From Dyadobacter diqingensis (GTDB lineage Bacteria > Bacteroidota > Bacteroidia > Cytophagales > Spirosomataceae), in the NCBI RefSeq assembly GCF_024220585.1, contig NZ_JAMXKF010000002.1, positions 9,392-73,391 of the forward strand: 64,000 bases of DNA. Direction: 5' to 3'. Below, in pieces: positions 43,282 through 52,149 of the stretch (within the stretch, counting starts at the first letter, position 1; every line of letters starts with the position of its first letter). The notes beneath the pieces were generated by a model, which saw nothing but the letters and a program-made list of their open reading frames with translations, was not told the DNA's origin and ran no database searches. The position numbers were made by a program, and so were the translations under genes.

Positions 43282-43914
43282 ATGAAAAAACTAAGCATTT
43301 TGCTCTTGCTACTCTTACTGGGTAGCACTTGTCCACTGAAAGCACAGACGGCCGAGGTCACTCAGTTGATACTGAATATTGAAAAGCTCAGCCAACTCCG
43401 AAAAATCCTGAACGAGCTCAAAGCTGGTTACGAAATCCTTTTCAAAGGATATAATACGATCAAGGATCTGTCAGAAGGAAATTTCAAACTGCATGAAGCA
43501 TTTTTGGATGGCCTATTGCAGGTAAGCCCTGCGGTTAAAAACTACGCCCGCGTTAAAGATATCATTCAGGCCCAGCTCGCGATCGTAAGAGAACTTGGTC
43601 AGGCACACCAGCGCTTCAAAGCATCTGGCCAATTCTCGCAAGACGAGCTTACGTATATCGAGAAGGTATATGATCAGCTAACAACGTCAAGTCTAAAAAA
43701 CCTGGATGCGCTCGCAACGGTCTTAACCGCCAAAAAGCTCAGGGCATCCGATGATGAAAGGCTTCGGGCCATCGATAAACTTCATGAAGAGATTACCGAC
43801 CAGCTTTCCTTTCTAAGGCATTTCAACGGAAGCGCCTTAGTACTGGAAGCACAAAGAGAAAATGAGTTATCGGATGCATTGATGCTCAAGGAGCTTTACG
43901 AGCTAAAACCCTAA
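43282..43914 (+). CDS. TraI-like secreted conjugation protein (third paralogue)
   Basis: 210 residues. Signal peptide (LSILLLLLLLGSTCPLKAQ). The blocks ELKAGYEILFKGYNTIKDLSEGNFKLH, FSQDELTYIEKVYDQL and LRASDDERLRAIDKL align with the second paralogue throughout its length. It ends 11 bases before traJ. Automated annotation sometimes calls such proteins TerB-like; I see only weak grounds for this. Confidence 0.75.
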   Translation: MKKLSILLLLLLLGSTCPLKAQTAEVTQLILNIEKLSQLRKILNELKAGYEILFKGYNTIKDLSEGNFKLHEAFLDGLLQVSPAVKNYARVKDIIQAQLAIVRELGQAHQRFKASGQFSQDELTYIEKVYDQLTTSSLKNLDALATVLTAKKLRASDDERLRAIDKLHEEITDQLSFLRHFNGSALVLEAQRENELSDALMLKELYELKP

Positions 43915-43925
43915 AAGACAACCTG

Positions 43926-45038
43926 ATGAAAACGAGATTTTTTAAAGTCACAATTTATGTGATTCTGGCAGCGCTATTGCCCAACTTTTGCCAGGCACAG
44001 GGATTCTCTGAGCAGGTGCGCGGGCTAAATGGAGTACTCGATAGTCTATATAACGAGATGCTCCCACTTTGTGCCAAACTGATTAGTGTCGGTCGCGGCA
44101 TTGCAGGATTCGCAGCGATCTGGTACATCGCCTCACGCGTGTGGCGTCATCTTGCAAACGCGGAAGCGATTGACTTTTATCCGCTTTTCCGTCCGTTCGT
44201 TCTGGGTTTTGCCATCTTTATTTTCCCCTCGGTCATCGCGCTTCTTAATGCGGTACTCTCCCCTACGGTCCGTGGCACCTCGGGCATGGTTCAGGACTCA
44301 GACAAAGCCATTGCCCTGCTTTTAAAAAAGAAGGAAGACGCAGTTAAATCATCCAAATTCTGGGAAATGTATGTGGGTGATGATCAGAAGGGAAGCCGGG
44401 AGAAGTGGCTGAAATACACCTACGGTGATGGCTACTCCGAAGGATTTACTGACGGGATCTCCAATGATATCAAATTTTACATGGCCAAGCAAAGCTACAA
44501 TTTCAGAAACTCAATTAAAGCGGCGCTCAGCGAAATCCTGCGTGTTGTGTTTGAATCGGCAGCTTTATGTATCAATACAATACGGACATTTCACCTGATT
44601 GTGCTGGCTGTCATCGGGCCTATTGCTTTTGGAATTGCTGTTTTTGACGGGTTTCAGCACACTTTAACTTCCTGGATTGCCCGCTACATTAATATATACC
44701 TGTGGCTTCCGGTAGCCAACATCTTTGGCGCGATCATCGGAAAAATTCAGGAGAAAATGATAGCGCTTGATATCCGGCAAGTCCAGGAAAACGGGGACAC
44801 TTTTTTTAATGCCCACGATATGGCATACTTAATTTTTTTAATCATTGGGATAGTAGGCTACTTCTCAGTCCCATCGGTGGCAGGCTACATCATTCAGGCG
44901 GGCGGACAAAATACCCTGCTGCATAAGGTCACCTCACTTTTTGCCAATACGGCCATGGCTGCGGGTAACGTAGCGTTTCCAGCAGGTGGTGGCTTTGGAA
45001 GGTTACCCAAGGCCGCTGAGAAGGGCCCCGGCAAGTAG
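43926..45038 (+). CDS. traJ: Conjugation protein TraJ (VirB6/TrbL-like)
   Basis: 370 residues, polytopic. Signal-like N-terminus (FFKVTIYVILAALLPNFCQA), then several membrane helices (FAAIWYIASRVW, FRPFVLGFAIFIFPSVIALLNAVL, FHLIVLAVIGPIAFGIAVF, FLIIGIVGYFSVPSVAGYII). The LNGVLDSLYNEMLPLCAKLISVGRGIAG and GGQNTLLHKVTSLF blocks are TraJ hallmarks. It forms the inner-membrane channel part. Next gene 46 bases on. Confidence 0.93.
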   Translation: MKTRFFKVTIYVILAALLPNFCQAQGFSEQVRGLNGVLDSLYNEMLPLCAKLISVGRGIAGFAAIWYIASRVWRHLANAEAIDFYPLFRPFVLGFAIFIFPSVIALLNAVLSPTVRGTSGMVQDSDKAIALLLKKKEDAVKSSKFWEMYVGDDQKGSREKWLKYTYGDGYSEGFTDGISNDIKFYMAKQSYNFRNSIKAALSEILRVVFESAALCINTIRTFHLIVLAVIGPIAFGIAVFDGFQHTLTSWIARYINIYLWLPVANIFGAIIGKIQEKMIALDIRQVQENGDTFFNAHDMAYLIFLIIGIVGYFSVPSVAGYIIQAGGQNTLLHKVTSLFANTAMAAGNVAFPAGGGFGRLPKAAEKGPGK

Positions 45039-45084
45039 CTAAATTTCCAAAACAGACAATTTTGTCTATTAAATTATACATGTC

Positions 45085-45702
45085 ATGTTTCAAAAAGCAA
45101 AAAATATTGACACGGCTTTCAAGCATATCCGCACTTTCACTTTTGTGGCACTTATCAGCTCCGCTTTTTTCTGCTGCTTCACACTTTTCAAAAGTCTTAA
45201 AAGTGTTGAAACGGCTCAGTCAAGGGTTTACATTCTGGAATCAGGGAAAATTCTTGAAGCCTATGCTTCACCCAGAAGCGAAAATATCCCTGTCGAAGCA
45301 CGCGATCATATCGCCAGTTTCCATAAGCTCTTTTTCACGCTGGATCCGGATGATAAAGCCATTCAATCCAGTCTTGCCAAGGCTTTGTATCTGGCAGATG
45401 GTTCAGCAAAAAAGCAGTATGATGATCTGCGTGAATCTGGTTATTACACCGGCATTATCTCAGGAAACATAAGCCAGCAGATTCAGATTGATAGCATCCG
45501 GGTACAGATCAGCAGCTATCCTTACAGTTTTAAATGTATTGCTCAGCAGCGCATTATTCGCCCAACCAGTATCGTTACCCGAAGACTGATTACCGAAGGG
45601 TCGCTACGAACAGTTTCCCGATCCGACAACAACCCACACGGCTTTTTGATCGAGAAATGGATCACAGTTGAAAATAGGGACATCGGTGTTCAAAACCGGT
45701 AG
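45085..45702 (+). CDS. traK: Conjugation protein TraK (VirB8-like)
   Basis: 205 residues. Short cytoplasmic N-terminus (MFQKAKNIDTAFKHIRTFT), one membrane helix (FVALISSAFFCCFTLF), then the periplasmic domain (VYILESGKILEAYASPRSENIPVEARDHI). The NISQQIQIDSIRV and LIEKWITVENRDI segments are typical of TraK. Scaffold subunit linking inner membrane and core complex. Confidence 0.92.
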   Translation: MFQKAKNIDTAFKHIRTFTFVALISSAFFCCFTLFKSLKSVETAQSRVYILESGKILEAYASPRSENIPVEARDHIASFHKLFFTLDPDDKAIQSSLAKALYLADGSAKKQYDDLRESGYYTGIISGNISQQIQIDSIRVQISSYPYSFKCIAQQRIIRPTSIVTRRLITEGSLRTVSRSDNNPHGFLIEKWITVENRDIGVQNR

Positions 45703-45748
45703 CCAGTTTCAGAATCTACGAATTTATAATACCTAAACGTTAACAGCT

Positions 45749-46147
45749 ATGTTCTACAAATTCAATGCGCACCGCGCCAGAAAACCAGCAGAGAAAGCTG
45801 ACTACAAGCTTGCCGGACAGATCTTTCAAAAACTTATCACGTTGCAGCGCTGCTGGGCAAGCTACATGGGATCCAGGGCGGAAAAACTTACCTACGGATG
45901 GCTCAAAGCACTCTGCGTAACGGTGATCACCGTAAGTAGCACCTACTGCGCCTACCTGATTTTTGAAGGATTTATTTCTCTAAATAAAACAGGAACAAGT
46001 GCGCGGCAAGGTCACATATGGGCATTTGATCCTTTTGGAATCAAAGAGCAGTTACGGGCACAAACGGAGCTAAATAACTATTTGGACAGCCTTGAAAACG
46101 CTGTATTAAAAGACAGCTTAAATCAATTAAACCATACCCCAAAATAA
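45749..46147 (+). CDS. TraL-like conjugation protein
   Basis: 132 residues. Basic N-terminal half, one membrane helix (LKALCVTVITVSSTYCAYLIFEGF, about residues 50-73), then a short periplasmic tail. Position between TraK and TraM is that of TraL. The C-terminal IRxPxHxxxxG motif seen in this family is only partly visible (RQGHIWAFDPFGIKEQ). Gap to traM is 2 bases. Confidence 0.7.
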   Translation: MFYKFNAHRARKPAEKADYKLAGQIFQKLITLQRCWASYMGSRAEKLTYGWLKALCVTVITVSSTYCAYLIFEGFISLNKTGTSARQGHIWAFDPFGIKEQLRAQTELNNYLDSLENAVLKDSLNQLNHTPK

Positions 46148-46149
46148 TC

Positions 46150-47478
46150 ATGGAAGCAAAACTGCATTCTGCCGCATTCATACAAAACAGAAAGTTCTAC
46201 ACTTATCTGCCTTTGTTAATACTACCCTTTCTGACGCTGGCCTACTGGGCTATTGGAATTAAAATGATCTATAAAAATAAGGTGGATCAGACTCAGCCCC
46301 AAGGCTTAAACACAAGCCTTCCAGACGCCAGGCTAAAAGATGAAACTGCTTTTAGTAAGCTTACCTACTATAAACAAGCTATGGATGATTCTGCAAAAAT
46401 CCGCGAGCAGCTAAAAAAAGATCCTTACCGCAGTGCAGAGTTAACGCAGCCAGATAAATCAGCGGGAGAACTTTCAATGCAGGGGCTTGGCGCGCCACAA
46501 AGTGGACTTAAAAAACAAAAACCTGTTTCTTACAAAGGGAAAATCTACCTGGGCGCTCAGCAGGCCCGTATTATCAGTAAACTTAAAACCCTTGATTCTG
46601 TGCTGTCCAAAAGCAGTGAACCTCAGTTTAGCCAGCCCGCCACTAGATCTGAGCCTACGCAAAAAGCAGCAGTTTCCGCTGCTGATGAAAATCTGCAAAA
46701 ACTTGAATCTCTGATGACAAATCTGGATGGTCAGCAAAACATTGAACCTCAGGATCCTGAGTTGCAACAGCTGAACAGCATGCTTGAAAAAATTCTTGAC
46801 ATACAGCATCCTGAGCGGGTTGCAAGTAGAATTCAAGCCCACACTGAGGGCCCGCAATCTCAGTCTTATCCTGTAAAAGGCTCGGTTGATCAGACGCCAA
46901 TAGGAAACTTTTCAGCAAACCAGCCCGATTCAGCCAGCAGCCCCGTTTCGATGATCAGCTTTCAGACCAATGGATTTTTCTCTCTGGATGAGCCTGTGAG
47001 CGCAAGTGTGGACAATACCATTAAAGCAGTGGTGCATCAGGAGCAGACGCTGGTGACGGGCTCGACGATAAAGCTTAGACTTACAGCCGATATCTATGTT
47101 GCCGGAACACTGATCCCTAAAGACAATTTTATATTCGGCACCGTCTCGGTAAATGGTGAGCGGTTACTGATTGATATCGCTTCTATCCGGCTGAATAACT
47201 CACTGTTCCCGGTAAAGCTTTCTGTCTATGACCTGGATGGACAGGCAGGGATCTACATTCCAGGCTCCATTTCAAGAAACGTTGCTAAGCAGTCTGTAAG
47301 CCAGGATATTCAAGGTTTATCACTTGGATCTGTTGACCCCTCAATAGGGGCTCAGGCAGCCAGCGCAGGAATACAGGCTGCTAAAACTTTACTTGGAAAA
47401 AAAGCCAGGCTTGTGCAAGTATCGGTCAAGGCCGGTTACCAGATTCTTCTCAGAGACGGAAACCTAAAATCCATCTAA
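46150..47478 (+). CDS. traM: Conjugation protein TraM (VirB10-like)
   Basis: 442 residues. One membrane helix (LPLLILPFLTLAYWAIGIKM, residues 20-40), a long proline/glutamine/serine-rich spacer with coiled coil (LDSVLSKSSEPQFSQ...), then the VirB10-type beta-barrel domain. Recognisable is IKAVVHQEQTLVTGSTIKLRLTADIYVAGTLIPKDNFIFGTVSVNGERLLIDI, diagnostic of TraM. Spans both membranes as the core-complex linker. Confidence 0.93.
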   Translation: MEAKLHSAAFIQNRKFYTYLPLLILPFLTLAYWAIGIKMIYKNKVDQTQPQGLNTSLPDARLKDETAFSKLTYYKQAMDDSAKIREQLKKDPYRSAELTQPDKSAGELSMQGLGAPQSGLKKQKPVSYKGKIYLGAQQARIISKLKTLDSVLSKSSEPQFSQPATRSEPTQKAAVSAADENLQKLESLMTNLDGQQNIEPQDPELQQLNSMLEKILDIQHPERVASRIQAHTEGPQSQSYPVKGSVDQTPIGNFSANQPDSASSPVSMISFQTNGFFSLDEPVSASVDNTIKAVVHQEQTLVTGSTIKLRLTADIYVAGTLIPKDNFIFGTVSVNGERLLIDIASIRLNNSLFPVKLSVYDLDGQAGIYIPGSISRNVAKQSVSQDIQGLSLGSVDPSIGAQAASAGIQAAKTLLGKKARLVQVSVKAGYQILLRDGNLKSI

Positions 47479-47511
47479 CCTCAACTTCAACGTAACAATC
47501 AAAATGCAAGC

Positions 47512-48354
47512 ATGATGAAAAACAGTAAATTTTGTAAAATCATTGGCCTTCTTTTCCTGGCCATTGGTGGAAAAGCGTGGGCACAGGATGTGCAGCTCTT
47601 TGTCATTGAACCTTTTCCTTTGGAGATCACCTACAACAAAACAGTCAATCTGATTTTTCCCTATGCGGTAAAAAGTGTTGATAAGGGCAGTCGTGACATT
47701 CTGGCCCAGAAAGCCAAAGGAGTTGAAAATATTCTGCAGCTGAAAGCGGCTGCCAAAGACTTTCAGCAGACAAACCTGACTGTTATCACCTCTGACGGAA
47801 AACTATACTCGTTTGTCTTAAATTACTGCCAGGAGCCTTCTCAGCTGAACATTGAACTGATCAAAATTCCAATTGAATCCAAAGCCCCTGATGCGGTGCT
47901 GGAAAAAGAGCTTAATGAGGAGTTCCTTAAAAATAGTTCACAGCTGGCCTTTGAGCAGCAAGAGTCTTTAAGTAATCTTAAAGACTCTTCGCACAAAGCC
48001 AAGCTTTCGCTCAGCGGACTGTATATCAACGAAGATGTGATTTTTTACCGGTTGGAAGTAAGCAACCGCTCAACTATTTCCTACGACATTGAAAGCCTTC
48101 GCTTTTTTGTCAGTGACAAAAAGCGCCTGAAAAGGACAGCGGCCCAAGAAACCGAAGTCATGCCCTTGTATGTGCATGCTAACACCGATAAAATCCCGGC
48201 GAATCAATCCCATGTATTTGTCTTTGCCCTTCCAAAATTTACGATTCCTGATGCCAAAAAACTAACGATCCAACTGATGGAGAAAAACGGCGGACGGCAT
48301 CTGGAATTACAGGTGCAAAACAAGACGATCATTAACGCCAAACCAACTCTTTGA
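47512..48354 (+). CDS. traN: Conjugation protein TraN (VirB9-like, DUF4138)
   Basis: 280 residues. Signal peptide (FCKIIGLLFLAIGGKAWAQ). The first conserved block, LEITYNKTVNLIFPYAVKSVDKGSRDILAQKAKGVENILQLKAA, is a TraN hallmark. The middle (NLTVITSDGKLYSFVLNY) and the C-terminal YDIESLRFFVSDKKRLKRTAAQE block confirm it. Outer-membrane-associated partner of TraM in the core complex. Starts 33 bases after traM. Confidence 0.94.
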   Translation: MMKNSKFCKIIGLLFLAIGGKAWAQDVQLFVIEPFPLEITYNKTVNLIFPYAVKSVDKGSRDILAQKAKGVENILQLKAAAKDFQQTNLTVITSDGKLYSFVLNYCQEPSQLNIELIKIPIESKAPDAVLEKELNEEFLKNSSQLAFEQQESLSNLKDSSHKAKLSLSGLYINEDVIFYRLEVSNRSTISYDIESLRFFVSDKKRLKRTAAQETEVMPLYVHANTDKIPANQSHVFVFALPKFTIPDAKKLTIQLMEKNGGRHLELQVQNKTIINAKPTL

Positions 48355-48393
48355 GCCATTCCCCGAGTTTTCAACACTTAATCAAATACGATC

Positions 48394-49194
48394 ATGAACG
48401 AGAAAAATTTTGAATACCTGAGAGACCAGATAAAATTCACCGGGTTCGGCCAAGATCTGGAAGCTGCTTTAAAAGAAAATCTTGCCAAGGCTCAAACTGA
48501 ATTTCGTTTGGCGCATACCGCTCAATATGGCAAAGACGAACTAAGCTCATCGCTTCATTTTAAAAAGTCCAGCCAAAGTGATATGTACTTTTTTAACAGC
48601 TACTCTGCTTCCTTAAAAAAGCAAAATGAAACGGATGCTGTAAAGCAAACCTTTTACATCAACCGCGAAGGTGGAAATATCACCCAGAAAGAGGCTTACA
48701 ATCTTCTTGATGGCCGGGCTGTCAACAAAGATCTGGTTAGTAAAGAAGGAAAACTTTATAACGCCTGGGTGCAGCTCGATTTCAAAGAGAGTGCGCTAAA
48801 CGGAAATTTCAAATTTAAACAGTTCAGCGAAAAATACGGATTTGATCTGGAGAAGTCCATTGCAAAGCTTCCCATCAAAGAGCTTTCCGACAACAGCGAT
48901 AAAACCAGGATTCTGGAATCATTGAGAAAAGGAAACCGTCAGGCCGTGACATTATCCAGTAACGGCAGTGATCAAAAGGTTTTCATTGAAGCGAATCCTC
49001 AGTTTAAAGCCGTTGTTGTCTATGATCAGAACGATCGCCGTTTGACGCTTGACAGACCTAAACAAACCGAAAGGGAAGGCAATTCACAGCAGCAGTTAAA
49101 CAGCCAGGACGCAAAACAGGAGTTGAAGCCAGACAAAGACGACTCTGATCATCCATCCCGAAAAAACAGGACTGGCAAAAAAATCTCAGCGTAA
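48394..49194 (+). CDS. DUF3945-like ICE protein (first of two paralogues)
   Basis: 266 residues, soluble. Shares with the next gene FNSYSASLKKQNETDAVKQTFYI, KEAYNLLDGRAVNKDL, WVQLDFKES, EKYGFDLEKSI and FIEANPQFKAVVVYDQNDRRL. The EANPQFKxxxxYD stretch is common in the DUF3945 family of Bacteroidota mobile elements. The C-terminal tail is charged and disordered. Function not known; a DNA-processing role during transfer is only guilt by association. Confidence 0.7.
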   Translation: MNEKNFEYLRDQIKFTGFGQDLEAALKENLAKAQTEFRLAHTAQYGKDELSSSLHFKKSSQSDMYFFNSYSASLKKQNETDAVKQTFYINREGGNITQKEAYNLLDGRAVNKDLVSKEGKLYNAWVQLDFKESALNGNFKFKQFSEKYGFDLEKSIAKLPIKELSDNSDKTRILESLRKGNRQAVTLSSNGSDQKVFIEANPQFKAVVVYDQNDRRLTLDRPKQTEREGNSQQQLNSQDAKQELKPDKDDSDHPSRKNRTGKKISA

Positions 49195-49213
49195 ATACAA
49201 TTCTTAAACGAGC

Positions 49214-50290
49214 ATGCCGATGGATCCAAATATCAACAGGGTTGCAGCAGAGCTTAATGATTGGAAGGCAAGAGAAGAGCGTCTGGAAAAGATTTTCTCC
49301 CCTTCTATTTTAAAAGACCCTGCCTTTTTAAAGGAAAAGTTTAGCTTTTACAATCACGTCCAGGCCAAATATGGGCGCTCAGCAAATGACGAGGAAAAAA
49401 TTACACTTCGTATTCTGGCCGCCCAGCGATCCCAGCTTCGCGACCAGCTATATCCGAGTCTGTTAAGGAAGTTATATAACCTGATCTTGCAACCCTTTCA
49501 GCAGAGAAAAATCCTGCAACAAGTTAACCAAAAGCACGACAGCAACCTTAAAGAGCTCGGTGACGCAATGAAAAAGAATGGATTCGGGTATGCGGCCGAT
49601 CAACTTTCGCAGCATGTGAGTCGGGGACAGAAAAATTTTTCTATTCCACTATCGCATTACATAAATGAGAACGAGAAAATGAACTTCAACTTATCGTTTA
49701 CCAGACAGCAGGATGGCTCCTACCGTTTTGACCAGTATCAGGCATCCCTGCATAAAGCCAAGGATCCGAACCAGGCGGTTTCTCAGATTTTTAAAACGGA
49801 TGCCAAAGATAGTATCAATGCTAAGCAGGCTGTGAATCTGCTGGCCGGCAGAGCGGTAATGAAAGAAGGTTCTGATTTTTCGGGCGCGTCTAAACCCAAA
49901 TGGATCCAGCTTGATTTCAATGACAGGGATCCTTCGGGGAATCACAAAGTCAAAGAGTTTCTGCACAATTACGGATTTGACCTGGACAAAGCAGCTGAAA
50001 AACTGATTCAGAAGCAAAATCTATCCCCTGAAAGCAGGCAAAATCTTTTGGAAGGACTTCGTAAGGGAGAAAAGCAGCCGGTTACCATCACGCGGGGCAA
50101 TGTTTCAGTCAACTTGTTTATCGAAGCCAATCCTCAGTTTAAAACACTTAACCTCTATGACGAGCAAAATAAAAAGCTGACGATGAGTGAAGCGTTGGGA
50201 GAAAAAACTGCGAAAGAGCAAATCCAACAGCTTGGACCTAAGCAGGATCTCAGCAAACAAAAGTCAAGGAAAAACGGGATCGCAATTTAA
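49214..50290 (+). CDS. DUF3945-like ICE protein (second paralogue)
   Basis: 358 residues. An extra N-terminal helical region of about 110 residues (ELNDWKAREERLEKIF ... LLRKLYNLILQPFQQRKIL) precedes the same domain as its neighbour: NAKQAVNLLAGRAVMKE, PKWIQLDFNDRDPSGNHKV, YGFDLDKAAEKL, FIEANPQFKTLNLYDEQNKKL. Starts 19 bases after the first paralogue; the pair looks like a tandem duplication that has diverged. Confidence 0.7.
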   Translation: MPMDPNINRVAAELNDWKAREERLEKIFSPSILKDPAFLKEKFSFYNHVQAKYGRSANDEEKITLRILAAQRSQLRDQLYPSLLRKLYNLILQPFQQRKILQQVNQKHDSNLKELGDAMKKNGFGYAADQLSQHVSRGQKNFSIPLSHYINENEKMNFNLSFTRQQDGSYRFDQYQASLHKAKDPNQAVSQIFKTDAKDSINAKQAVNLLAGRAVMKEGSDFSGASKPKWIQLDFNDRDPSGNHKVKEFLHNYGFDLDKAAEKLIQKQNLSPESRQNLLEGLRKGEKQPVTITRGNVSVNLFIEANPQFKTLNLYDEQNKKLTMSEALGEKTAKEQIQQLGPKQDLSKQKSRKNGIAI

Positions 50291-50301
50291 TTTTATAGAT
50301 C

Positions 50302-50595
50302 ATGCAAGAGGCAGCTGCATTATTGAAAAGATTCTTTTTCGATATCGAAACGGATCCCCGGATCGGTATTAAGCACATAGGACTTTATACAGCCCTGATT
50401 CTTCTTTGGGAGAATCAGGGCTGTAAGGGGCCTCTTTCAGCATACTCCAGGCAAGTCATGCTGGCTGCTAAAATTTCCAGCAGTACCACCTTTGTTAAGC
50501 TTCTGCATGAGCTTGATGACTACAATTACATTAGGTATGAGCCATCTTATTATAAAGGGAAGGCAAGCCAGATAAACCTACTCCTTTGCAAGTAG
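50302..50595 (+). CDS. Winged-helix-type ICE protein
   Basis: 97 residues: FFFDIETDPRIGIKHIGLYTALILLWENQG, then VMLAAKISSSTTFVKLLHELDDYNYIRYEPSYYKGKASQINL. This is a helix-turn-helix with a wing, as in replication-initiation-like or regulatory proteins that recur at the end of Bacteroidota transfer operons. Last gene before the operon terminator. Specific role unknown. Confidence 0.65.
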   Translation: MQEAAALLKRFFFDIETDPRIGIKHIGLYTALILLWENQGCKGPLSAYSRQVMLAAKISSSTTFVKLLHELDDYNYIRYEPSYYKGKASQINLLLCK

Positions 50596-50624
50596 CGGAC
50601 CAGATCATCAAACAACAATCTTTT

Positions 50625-50652
50625 AAAGCCCGGTTCCGGGCTTTATTATTTT
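50625..50652 (+). terminator. End of the transfer operon
   Basis: AAAGCCCGG, TT loop, CCGGGCTTT, then ATTATTTT. Perfect 9-bp stem 30 bases after the last gene. Confidence 0.75.
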
Positions 50653-50666
50653 AAAAACATTCAAAA

Positions 50667-50825
50667 ATGGAGCGTTTAGAGCATACGAATAGAAGCGATG
50701 AAAATGTGGATGACGAAAAATTTGCAACTTTACTAGCATCCATTGTTGTAGGATTTTTTTTCAACACCTATGAATATGAAGAAAGCAATCGCTTATCTGA
50801 GAATATCGAACGACAAGCAAAGTAA
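50667..50825 (+). CDS. Small ORF before the recombinase (52 aa)
   Basis: MERLEHTNRSDENVDDEKFATLL... overlaps the recombinase start in another frame. The N-terminal half (acidic, then ATLLASIVV) has the composition of small proteins that often precede serine recombinases in these elements. The C-terminal half looks read through the recombinase gene. Possible. Confidence 0.4.
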   Translation: MERLEHTNRSDENVDDEKFATLLASIVVGFFFNTYEYEESNRLSENIERQAK

Positions 50826-51111
50826 TCACAGCATTGACGGTCAGCAGATGATGATTCAGAGCTGGTGCGAGCGTAATAACGTCGACATTGCTGACACATT
50901 TACTGACGAAGGTTTCAGCGCAAGAAATTTCGACGGACCTGACTTCAAAAGGCTCAATAATTTTATCGAAAAGCACCACAGAACAGTAGATCACTTGGTT
51001 GTGTTTGCTTTCGACCGCTTTAGTCGCGATGCCGGGGAGGCCATTGTTGCGATAAAAAAACTCCAGGGACAATATGCGATTAAGGTGGTAAGTGTGGAAA
51101 ATTCGGTGTAA
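50770..51111 (+). pseudogene. Serine recombinase, N-terminal fragment
   Basis: 113 residues matching the start of a resolvase-type serine recombinase: AYLRISNDKQS (catalytic serine about residue 13), SIDGQQMMIQSWCERNNVDI, DEGFSARNFDGPDF and VVFAFDRFSRDAGEA. The frame ends at 51109-51111 inside the left terminal inverted repeat of a non-coding element. The C-terminal three-quarters are not found in the window. It cannot be an active site-specific recombinase as read. Confidence 0.85.
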
Positions 51112-51579
51112 CTGGGTTCTTCCCCACTTTTGGTGAAACGTAGATAGATTTTTAAACCATTTTGAATAGATCAGATTGATTTAAATGTGCGTTTATCTTA
51201 ATTTAATGAATTTTCTTTCACGTAATAACGGTTATTTCTTAGCGTTATAATCAAGCGCCAAACCTCTGCTCATCAATTCCTCGTTTCCATGGGAATTATA
51301 GCAATCGATTGCGAATTTCCACTTCTCGCTGTTTACTACATTCATAATAATCCTCACCAAAATTGAGGGAGAACCTGTAACTGACCACCTCAATACGGTT
51401 TAAGCTGACTCATCTTCACTTTTGGTGAAAGCCCAACAGTGCGGGTTAACAGACACAATGAAATCCCTGAATATGATTTGGTAAACCAACATGAACGCAC
51501 TTATTGGAATCCAAATTTTTCTAACATTTCTGGTTCTTCATCAAAAGTGATGGAGAGCCCAGTTACACCGAATTTCCCA
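51095..51579. mobile_element. Non-coding inverted-repeat element (MITE-like)
   Basis: About 485 bases bounded by terminal inverted repeats of about 42 bases. Left end 51095-51137 (TTCGGTGTAACTGGG then CACTTTTGGTGAA); right end 51537-51579, its near-perfect reverse complement (mismatches plus a one-base length difference). A third copy of CACTTTTGGTGAAA lies inside at 51417-51430. There is no transposase-like frame. No clear target duplication is visible. It truncates the serine recombinase. A trans-mobilised miniature element or IS remnant fits; the family is not identified. Confidence 0.7.
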
Positions 51580-51580
51580 A

Positions 51581-51931
51581 TCAACTCATCTGACGAAGTC
51601 TTTTCCCAGCATTTTTCAAATACTCATCTGCGGCCTGATGTAACTCCTCCGCAGTCTTCCTTCTGCCGTTTTTGATCCACCCATATAGTTCATCTCTTTC
51701 GAAATATAAGCGCTTACCTTTTTTATGCACTGGTATTTCCATCTTACAAACTTTACTATAAATTGTAGAAGTAGAAAGACTTAAAAATGAAGCAGCCTCG
51801 GAAATCGTCATCAAATGTTTGGCCGAAGATTCGGAAGACCCCAAACTCTCCAAATGCTTTTCAATTTGCGTTAGCCTGTCTCTGATTTCGCCTACTACTG
51901 CTGGTAAATTCTCAAAAGTAATTCGATCCAT
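51581..51931 (-). CDS. Excisionase-like helix-turn-helix protein
   Basis: 116 residues. A coiled coil at the N-terminus (VVGEIRDRLTQIEKHLESL) is followed by an HTH_17/MerR-type module (LMTISEAASFLSLSTSTIYSKVCKMEIPVHKKGKRLYFERDELYGWI). Proteins like this act as recombination directionality factors or small regulators in Bacteroidota ICEs. Its stop codon lies 2 bases from the right end of the inverted-repeat element, so the natural C-terminus may have been altered. Confidence 0.8.
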   Translation of the reverse strand: MDRITFENLPAVVGEIRDRLTQIEKHLESLGSSESSAKHLMTISEAASFLSLSTSTIYSKVCKMEIPVHKKGKRLYFERDELYGWIKNGRRKTAEELHQAADEYLKNAGKRLRQMS

Positions 51932-52149
51932 GTTAAAACTGTTTTAATTCCTGAAAATCCTATACGTTCTTTCCGCTCCAAACTTTTCGGTACTATAAAC
52001 AACCACTTGCAACATAGACCTTACCTTTCCGCCTTACTTGCAAACAATTGGAAGTGAGAAACAAAAGCCTTTCAAATTTAACTAAAATTATGATAAATTA
52101 TTTTATTATCATAATTTTAATTTCTACTATTGTGATATCTAACAACGTA

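Noticed and set aside
41951..43914. TerB annotation for the three TraI-like proteins
   Set aside because: They carry signal peptides and conjugation-operon position; no TerB metal motif is visible.
51439..51675. 78-residue frame across the right end of the inverted-repeat element
   Set aside because: It spans the terminal repeat and antisense of the HTH gene; composition is not protein-like.
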